A DNA stretch of 64,000 bases, from assembly GCA_003991915.1 (NCBI GenBank), contig RQTK01000666.1, positions 83,691 to 147,690 on the forward strand, read 5' to 3'. Positions 57,001-64,000 of the stretch are shown here, one piece after another. The translations under genes and the position numbers were made by a program. This DNA is from Elysia chlorotica (lineage: Eukaryota > Mollusca > Gastropoda > Plakobranchidae). A model generated the notes under the pieces. That model saw nothing but the letters and a program-made list of their open reading frames with translations. It was not told the origin of the DNA and did no database searches. Position 1 is the stretch's first letter. Every line of letters starts with the position of its first letter.

Positions 57001-59388
57001 TCTTTGGTGTTACATGAAGATAAATATCAAGTGCGCTCACACTTTTCAAATGTAAAAACTTCATACCTTGGAAATTCAAGGATACATAGTATTTTTTCAT
57101 TTTTCCTTCTTCTTTTGGATTTTTAAAAATATGTCACCCGTTGCATGAAGAGTTTGAAAAATAGGGTTACTGTTAATTTCTTCTATGTTCAATTCGAATT
57201 TTATAAGTTTTATATCTGTTGCAAATAATTAAATTTAGATATATCAGATGCAGAGTTGGTGTTTTACTCTGTGTTATTAAAGGGAGATACTTGATTAATT
57301 TCATTATGAAACGGGTGTATAGATACAAATTTATCCTTTTTTAATATCAACATTTTGCTTCTAGTATCGACAGTGAACATTCTTTACTTGAGTTTGCTAT
57401 TATATAAGATGAAGAAGCTGTACTTGTCAGTACAGTATCATTCAATATTGTCATTTCTATCATTTTTTCATCTTTTTGTAAATTTTGTAGAGATGTGGAC
57501 AATTTTATACTGATCATAAATTCAAACAGCAAGAATATCATGGCCATGCTTTTTTTCTCTTCTCTTTAATTTAAAGTCATTTAATTTGAAAACAAACATT
57601 TTGAACTTGAACGTCTTGTAACCTTTTAAGTTAATACGTTTTTTATGACAGCCTTATTGAAATGCATGTCGTTGCAGATGTGAGAAAATGTAAATTACAC
57701 ATATTTATTAGATCATGAACTAGACAAACCAGGCAGCTTGAATGCTTGAAGAAATGTACAGATTCAAAGAATGGGTTATGTTTAAAAAACAAAAGAAAGA
57801 AAAAGATTAAAAAAAAAAAAAAAAAAAAAAGAAAGAAAGAAAAAGGCAGGTGCTTGATAAACCTACTTTTCTTCATCCTCTTTCTCTTAATTTAGAGACA
57901 AAGCAATTTTTGTTTTAAAATGTAGTTGTGTAAGCTATATGTGTTTTAACTATATGAAAGTGTGTGAATTCATTTGGAATGGGGAAATATTTTTTTTCTC
58001 TTTTCCAACATGCTATTCGCATTCTTGCTTACTGAGTTAACATCTTTCTCCCTCCAGGAAGACATATTGAGACTAAGGTGGTTGAATAATCTATGCTAAC
58101 TTTACATTGTGTTGTTCTTATAATTTGATTTCTGTCATTCCCTATCTTTATTGACTTTAAATAGCAGTTGTATTGAATTTTTTTTGTACAGAACTCTTAG
58201 GTGCAAAATATGTATTTTCAAAATAAGAGTGATAGCAGTTGAAGAAAAAAACAAAACACAACCAGTCTTGCAAAATCTTACACTGCACAAATGAAGAAAG
58301 CAACAAAATATTGTAGGGTTTAAAAAGACATTCATTTTAATGCAGGTTAAGTTTTGTCATACTCGAGTTTGGTCTATCAAATTGTACAGCAGTGGCGATA
58401 TGGATTATTTCTATCTGTTCTCCATATCCTCCTTTAAATGTATACAAAGATTCACATGTTTTCATATATCATTGCAGTTCATTTGATAACTTTCATTTTT
58501 TTATGTTTCATTACTTTCAAACAAACCATGTACTTTTCTTTAAACCAAAATCTTGGCACATTTATCGTTATTCAGACCTCACAATTCATTTCATCTTAAT
58601 TTATAAATACACGCTGACCTGTTTTGTGTATGGTATTTCAATTAAACAAAAATGTTTGAAATGTTTTATGGTGTGCTTTTAATAACTTTTTGGAGAAAAT
58701 TTGTGTATGCTTTTCTAAGAATGACCTGTTTTTTTTCCTTCAGTTTGTCTAAAGGAGTCAGTCTCCCAGTAAGTACTGCTGTTCAGTGTGGGTGCTTTCC
58801 TTGCCAGGTTAATGTCTTAAAAGCTTGTAATCTGTTATATGAAAACCTATATTGAATCGCTAAAATATACTACTAAGAATTTTGGTTAAACTGTGTTGGT
58901 AACCGCACAGTTTATTACATAATACATAACTTAAGACAACTTGTCTAAGTAATCTGTGTGGTGATTCCAATTGAAAGTAATGGAAATGATGAAAGATTTA
59001 AGTTTTAAAAGATTGTTCATACATGTAATATTTTTTCTAAGCACAGTATGGATTAAAATAAAAATTTAGTAATGTCCTGTCATTTATCATACTTAAAGAG
59101 GTTGAGAGGTTGATTTTATTGTTTTAATTGTCTTATATAAAAGTTACAATTATATTTGTGAGTTCAAGTAAAAGACTGCCCAAAGAGGCATATGGAAACG
59201 TATAGCAAAGGCAAACAAACTTTGCTTGTAGTGTTCGGTTCCATTTTCATGCTTTCTCATTTGATTTAAATCTGATAAAATTGTACTGGTAAATGGTGCC
59301 ACTTTACATGAATTAATGTAATACTCATAGGTGGGTGTTGGTCCATTTATATATATTACTACTTCATCATTTCCATTACTTTCAATTA

Positions 59389-59433
<45 letters not shown>

Positions 59434-60110
59434 GGATGAGAAAAAGGAAAGTAAATATTTGAATCTTTTCCAATGTTTGGTGAACTTGATGACAATATTG
59501 ATTTCAAGGATTTAAAGAAAACTCAAGTGATAATGTGATCTATTATAAAATTGGCTAAAAAAAAATGTAGCGCAGCTATCATTTCAAGTTTTCTGTAGGT
59601 TTTTTCTTCATGGACCTTATTTCAAAGTCAATGGTTTACTGAGACAGTACGGCTTTCAGCAGATCATGAAACGTCCTAAATTTACTTTTAATATCACTCT
59701 GTCTTTTGAGCCTGAAAGCGGACGATGTTACCTTCAGGAAAAACATCCTCGTACCTCAGAAATATAGTACATGTACAGCATTAGCCATGGCACTATCACT
59801 ATCATAATCTTAGGAAATTCGACTTCAAAGTTAGGTTGATCTTTCTATGACTTCTATAGAGAAGAGTACATTCACGTGTAACGTAGCTAAAAGATGTATG
59901 TAATACATGCATTACCAAAATATCAGTTATATAAATCTACCAACTTATGTATATTTGAAGATTTCAGCATAAATGGAGAGGTTCTGGGCCTAATCTTTTC
60001 AGCTTCTCACACTGCACCTCTAGAACACCTGAACATATACAATATTAATAAAAATAACAATAATAGTAATAAGTTAGTAATATGACACTAAACATGAAAT
60101 TAATGGATCA
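54075..60110. other. Long non-coding stretch
   Basis: AT-rich, with several AATAAA hexamers (for example about 54544 and 54757), an A/GAAA tract near 57808-57845 and an AAT tract at 59388-59432. I found no exon with a recognisable family signature. Confidence 0.4.
59388..59432. repeat. (AAT)n microsatellite
   Basis: About 15 uninterrupted units. Confidence 0.95.
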
Positions 60111-60119
60111 GTTAAATAT

Positions 60120-60958
60120 CCATTGAGAAGGAGATGAAATGATCTGGGTTATGCAACATTCCCTTCTCATGTATGAAGCGCTTGGGGCGGAAGTTATGTT
60201 GATCTCCCCAAAGTTCTTTACAATGCAAAACATCATCCAGATGAGTCATTATCAAAGTATCTTTCGGAATGCTATACCATCGCACAGTAGTTTCTTCAAT
60301 GCAAGTATGGAACAGTCTAAAAATGGGAATTAGAGATTTATAAATAAAAACAAAAACAAAACTCAAAAAAGTTACGAAAGCTGAAAGGTAACCTAAACCT
60401 TCCTCATAAACTTTGAAACCTGACCTATAGTTAATAGTTGGAGAAAATGTTTATGGTTTATTGAGATTAAAAAATTAAGTAAATTAAACATATGGCAAAA
60501 AAAAAAAAAAAAGAGATGCTTTCAAAATTAGAACGAAATTATTTTCTGTCATATTAATGGAATAATGCATGGCATTTGTTGTGCCTAATAATGTTCATGC
60601 ATTCTGTTGAAGTTCCAGTCCCACATAAACTATTATTTCCCTGTTTGAGGTTTGCACTTTGCTCTTTTTCTGCGTCACGTTTGAAAAAACCCCAGCAAAA
60701 CCCAATACACCAAAACAAAACACACTTACACAGACTAACAAAGCATCTTAAAATAAATATGCATGAAATGCTTAGTAATTTAAAAGAAATACACAATGAA
60801 CTAAAATAAACCTTCAGGTTACCGGTACTCACCCAAGTGGGACAATGCTTGCAGCTTTGGGTTTCCATAATTGCCACATTTACATAGGTAAGCGGAGCTC
60901 GGTCTGTGATTTTTGGAGTTCTACCTGTGCCTATTTTCTCATCAATGCCCTCGTGTAT
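60120..60958 (-). pseudogene. Cytochrome P450 (CYP2-like) pseudogene, two exons
   Basis: Complement exons 60833-60958 and about 60120-60316, with good splice sites between them (TTGG|GTGAGT, TTTTTAG|ACT). The first encodes IHEGIDEKIGTGRTPKITDR, then YVNVAIMETQ, the K-helix region. A one-base insertion near 60856 changes the expected CSIVPLG into CKHCPTW. Correcting the phase joins to GLFHTC, then YSIPKDTLIMTHLDD, WGDQHNFRPKRF and PDHFISFSM, the meander/PERF region. The usual next intron donor after FSMG is lost and a stop follows. The heme-binding Cys exon, the I helix and the N-terminus are not found. Retained introns show a decayed DNA-level copy, not a retrocopy. Confidence 0.83.
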
Positions 60959-61599
60959 CTGTGAGTTGAAAAAAAAGTTTTTAAGCCACACATTTTCATC
61001 TTTTTCGGAAAGATAAATATAAAGTCAACAGAAGAAAAAAAAAACAGTTGGAAAAAAAAGCTCAATATTTTTGTCACATCGGAAAAAGCTTACAAAGACC
61101 CACGGGGTGTCATCATGGGTTGGAGCAACCAGTGAGTACTAACTAAAGGCACATAACTTAAATCAATGATTTGAATTATTCAGTCGTGATCTTTGATAAA
61201 AGTAGTCATCCACCTTTGGGTATAGAATACGATGAAATCAAATGTTTTATGTGGCCGGGATTTAAATTAAAAAGTAGACCAAAGACCAAGCATACCTCTA
61301 TAATGATATGAACACTGAGAAAGGTATCACTGGACATGGTGGAAGGTTGGTCTGTGGTTGAGTCCGTGACCGAACGCAAAAGCTTGAGGGTCATGTTGAT
61401 AAACGCACCAAGCCTTATGAAAATATCCCTATAATAAAATATGCCAAATGAACCACAATTCAAGCTTTAACAAGTACAGAATACGATATTTTAAAATATA
61501 ATGAAGTCGTTTCTGAATTTAAAAAAACTGGCGCGATACTCACCATCTCCAGAAAACAAAAGAAGTAATTATTGATATCAGAGTAAAAAATACTATTCA
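60959..61599. other. Region upstream of the P450 relic
   Basis: The preceding P450 exon (I helix) should be here if the gene were whole; a minus-strand ORF at 61206-61463 does not match it. Nothing supported. Confidence 0.35.
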
Positions 61600-62030
61600 C
61601 TCACCACTATGACTGAAAGGGAGCAAATAAGAGTTCAAACCTATATGTACTTAGGGGTCACAATCAATGCAAAAGTAGACTGGCATCCTCACATACAAAA
61701 TTTCAGTTCGAAACTTCATCAGGGACTATTTTTTTTAGAAGGCTAAACGTTTTTTTGATGTTGATAAATATATATATATATATATATATGTTTTACAGGG
61801 CAACCATATTAAGTATCCTATCCTTTTGTATACCAGCTTGGGGTGGCAACCTTAGCGTCTCAGATACAACCAAAGTAGTCCGGCTCCTTAAGAAAACAAT
61901 ACAAATCACGGGTGTAAAGGCGGTAAGTTTGAAATCAATTTTTAACCAACTAAGAATTCTCAAAATTGAAAATATAAAAAAGACACAAAACATCCTCTTT
62001 TCAATCATATAACATATTTTAGATCAGGGA
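61600..62030 (+). mobile_element. LINE fragment (post-RT region)
   Basis: Encodes QTYMYLGVTINAKVDWHPHI, then, after a TA microsatellite (about 61769-61788) and a frame break, FYRATILSILSFCIPAWGGN and KVVRLLKKTIQITG. This is the KYLGV...W...H to YG(I/C)..WG.N region downstream of the LINE polymerase. Confidence 0.82.
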
Positions 62031-62354
62031 GACTCAGACATATAAAAAACAACAGAGAAAAGTACAAAAATGCATTTTTGCCGTACTCCATACGCCTTTG
62101 TGATAAAAATTACAGCACGTAATTTTAGCACAGTGCGTGTTCTAGCATATACATCTTTTCCTTATATATACGTTTTTCTATATTTATACTTATATATAAA
62201 TGCTCACAACTACGGCAAAAAATCACTATTTTTAATGAACAATACAGTGACTCTAATTCCTGAGACTTACCCTTTAACACTGCTATACCCAGTGTGGCCT
62301 TGTCACGTTTGTTATTGTTAATGTGACGAAGCGCACAATGATTACGTAGCTTAA
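62031..62354. other. Short intergenic stretch between LINE fragment and SINEs
   Basis: AT-rich; nothing identifiable. Confidence 0.4.
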
Positions 62355-62866
62355 AGAGGACGAACTGGCACAAGTGGTTGAGTTGAGTTGAGTTGGTTTT
62401 AAGTCCAACATCAGCACTGTATAGGCTATATTGTGGACGGGCTCCAAGACGGACGTCTGACAATTTTATGTGCTGCCACACACGAGACAGGGCGGGGATA
62501 CCATGACTCATGTCTCAGTCGGTCACATTATACTGACACCGACCCAACCAGTAGGGAACGCAGCCACCAGGATTCGAACTCGGGACCTTTTGCGTCGGAA
62601 GCCGATTTTCTACCCCTGGACCACTGCGCCCCCTCCCCCCGGCACAAGTGGTAGGGCGTTGGTTTCCAGCTCGATAGGTCCGCGGTTCGATTCCCACGAT
62701 CGATCAAAAATTTATTTGTATGATTTGTATAATGTGACCAACTGAGGTAGGAGTCCATATCCCCGCCCAGTATCGAATGGGGTAACTCATACAATTTTAC
62801 TTATTGGGGCCCGTCCACAATATAGCCTCTAAAGGACGTTGGACGTTAAGCAAGAAAACATATTCG
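62355..62866 (+). mobile_element. SINE interrupted by a second SINE
   Basis: A plus-strand tRNA-derived SINE: box A region CTGGCACAAGTGGT (62365-62378), resuming at 62653, then a perfect box B GGTTCGATTCC (62684-62694), TATAATGTGACCAACTGAG, CCCGTCCACAATATAGCCT and GGACGTTAAGC at the end. The host copy is split after box A by the element at 62379-62640. Confidence 0.88.
62379..62640 (-). mobile_element. SINE nested inside the 62.36-62.87 kb SINE
   Basis: Minus-strand full-length copy: head GCGCAGTGGTCCAGGGGTAG, box B GTTCGAATCC (complement 62570-62579), core GGGTCGGTGTC and TATAATGTGACCGACTGAG, tail ending in ACTCAACTCAACTCAA. It is flanked by a perfect 12-bp target-site duplication GGCACAAGTGGT (62367-62378 and 62641-62652), which lies in the host SINE's box A. 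Confidence 0.93.
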
Positions 62867-64000
62867 TAACTTACAATTTCAGCAGTTCAGAATCTGTAAC
62901 GAATCACGCTATCCCAGTACGACATAGGCACATTAATTTTGTTATCGTAAATGTGACGAAGCTCGCAACGATCACCCAGGTTACATTAATCCATCAGCAG
63001 TACAGAATCTGTAACGAAGTGAGAAAAGCTTTGCGCATTGTTCACAAAGGGTCATGCTTCTTTGTTTAATCCTGGTAAATTGAACTAAAATCACTATTCA
63101 TCTTCGTAAGATTTTTTTTCTCAAGCCATCTTTATTATTCGCGAACCTTCAAATTTTGTTGATACTTTCCAGAAACTCTGCTTGATGAAACACATTTACC
63201 GTGATGCAGGTAATCCCCCTCCCCCTTTTTTCATTTTCTTGATTCGTTTCTCTGTCAATAGACATCAACTTTGATATGTCTCTAAGTGTATCTTCTTACT
63301 CTTTATCGAGAGACTCGTTTTGGTTAATGTTCTCTCTCAAGATACACTGTTTCTTTCATCACTTCAGACTTTTCTACATCTATATTGTTTTCCTTTCACA
63401 GACGTGTTTTTTTCTTCTCTCCCTTATTTTAATTGTAGGCTGAGAAGAAACACCAGGTACATTGACACAAACCTGTTGGCCCCGAGTCTATTTGCAACAT
63501 TTGTCATTGTTTATCAAATATAATTATTAGAATAAAAGGAATTGGTAAAAATATAGTTTAAATTATATTTTTAGATAAGCCTAAGGGTTGTCTTAACTGT
63601 TATCTATTTTCCTGGAGCTTAACCAGTGTTACCTTTCTAAACATCATTTGAAAACTTGTTGCCATGTCAACTATGGTGACTTTTACACGGGCAATTGGAC
63701 GCGTAATAATTTACTATTACATGTATTAATGAGCCCTGAATGTTCTTTTGCCTTTTGGGACAACTTTCAATGCATTGTGAAATGTCCTTTTTCATATTAA
63801 TAGAAAGCACCAAGTCTTACTTGACTATATTCTGTACAGAGCTGTAGTTTTGTTATTGGATTGGGTTCACCTTTGTCTATCTTTTTTAATTTGGAAAACT
63901 AAATGCGAACCCCGCTGTGCAATTTTCCCGCAACACGTTTGCTTTTTGGAAGTTTAAAAGAAATTCAGAGGTCTGAATTAGGCTTTAAAAATATCGACGT
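62867..64000. other. Right flank
   Basis: No recognisable exon or repeat family. Short open stretches with splice-like borders near 63175-63212 and 63439-63456 are too small to call. Confidence 0.35.

Noticed and set aside
61206-61463. Minus-strand ORF as the missing P450 I-helix exon
   Set aside because: No A-G-x-(D/E)-T-T motif and no alignment to the family.
62641-62700. Possible tRNA gene (box A and box B present)
   Set aside because: It lacks a plausible tRNA acceptor stem and continues into the SINE body; same for 10.2 and 4.7 kb.
63176-63456. Two tiny exon-like segments with AG/GT borders
   Set aside because: Under 40 nt each, no recognisable peptide and no neighbours to join.
1-64000. 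CRISPR arrays, prokaryotic operons, phage or viral genes
   Set aside because: No spaced short-repeat array, ribosome-binding sites or viral proteins were seen; the polymerase-like ORFs are LINE-derived.

Overview
The window looks like a piece of a metazoan nuclear genome, most likely a lophotrochozoan and probably a gastropod mollusc. It is AT-rich and gene-sparse. Its genes are split into short GT-AG exons. It is dense in microsatellites, tRNA-derived SINEs, decayed LINEs and DNA-transposon remnants, and it carries a clan-2-type cytochrome P450 relic. The metazoan call rests on the MTA (NuRD) gene; the mollusc call is an inference from repeat and P450 style. All exon boundaries were placed by hand from reading frame, homology remembered from the families, and splice signals.

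Layout: (1) 0.56-3.47 kb, a decayed LINE on the minus strand. (2) 4.52-7.62 kb, a complete two-exon KRR1 gene (+), an 18S rRNA processing factor, whose intron holds a SINE with clear target-site duplications and a LINE fragment. (3) 7.6-13.5 kb, repeats and a hAT fragment. (4) 13.52-18.77 kb, a three-exon gene on the minus strand encoding a 278-residue coiled-coil protein with a CHORD-like cysteine/histidine C-terminus; I do not recognise it. Its large intron has trapped a LINE, a hAT/CGGBP1-type relic and other repeats. (5) 18.8-24.9 kb, simple repeats, a LINE tail and a 38-bp perfect inverted repeat. (6) 24.91-38.86 kb, the first twelve coding exons of TM9SF4 (+), 347 residues ending inside the second membrane segment. 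(7) 40.40-50.82 kb, the last seven coding exons of an MTA (metastasis-associated, NuRD subunit) gene (+). (8) 50.8-60.1 kb, mostly non-coding. (9) 60.1-61.0 kb, two exons of a broken P450 (-). (10) 61.6-62.9 kb, a LINE fragment and two nested SINEs.

The most striking feature is that TM9SF4 lacks its 3' half and MTA lacks its 5' half, and the two halves meet on the same strand across 1.5 kb. That gap contains a repeat with terminal inverted repeats and a long CTG/GTT tract. The splice phases match, but a direct splice would make an immediate TAA. This is either a misassembly, a real rearrangement, or a partial MTA copy inside a huge TM9SF4 intron. I see no bacterial-style system, CRISPR array, operon or true tRNA/rRNA gene.
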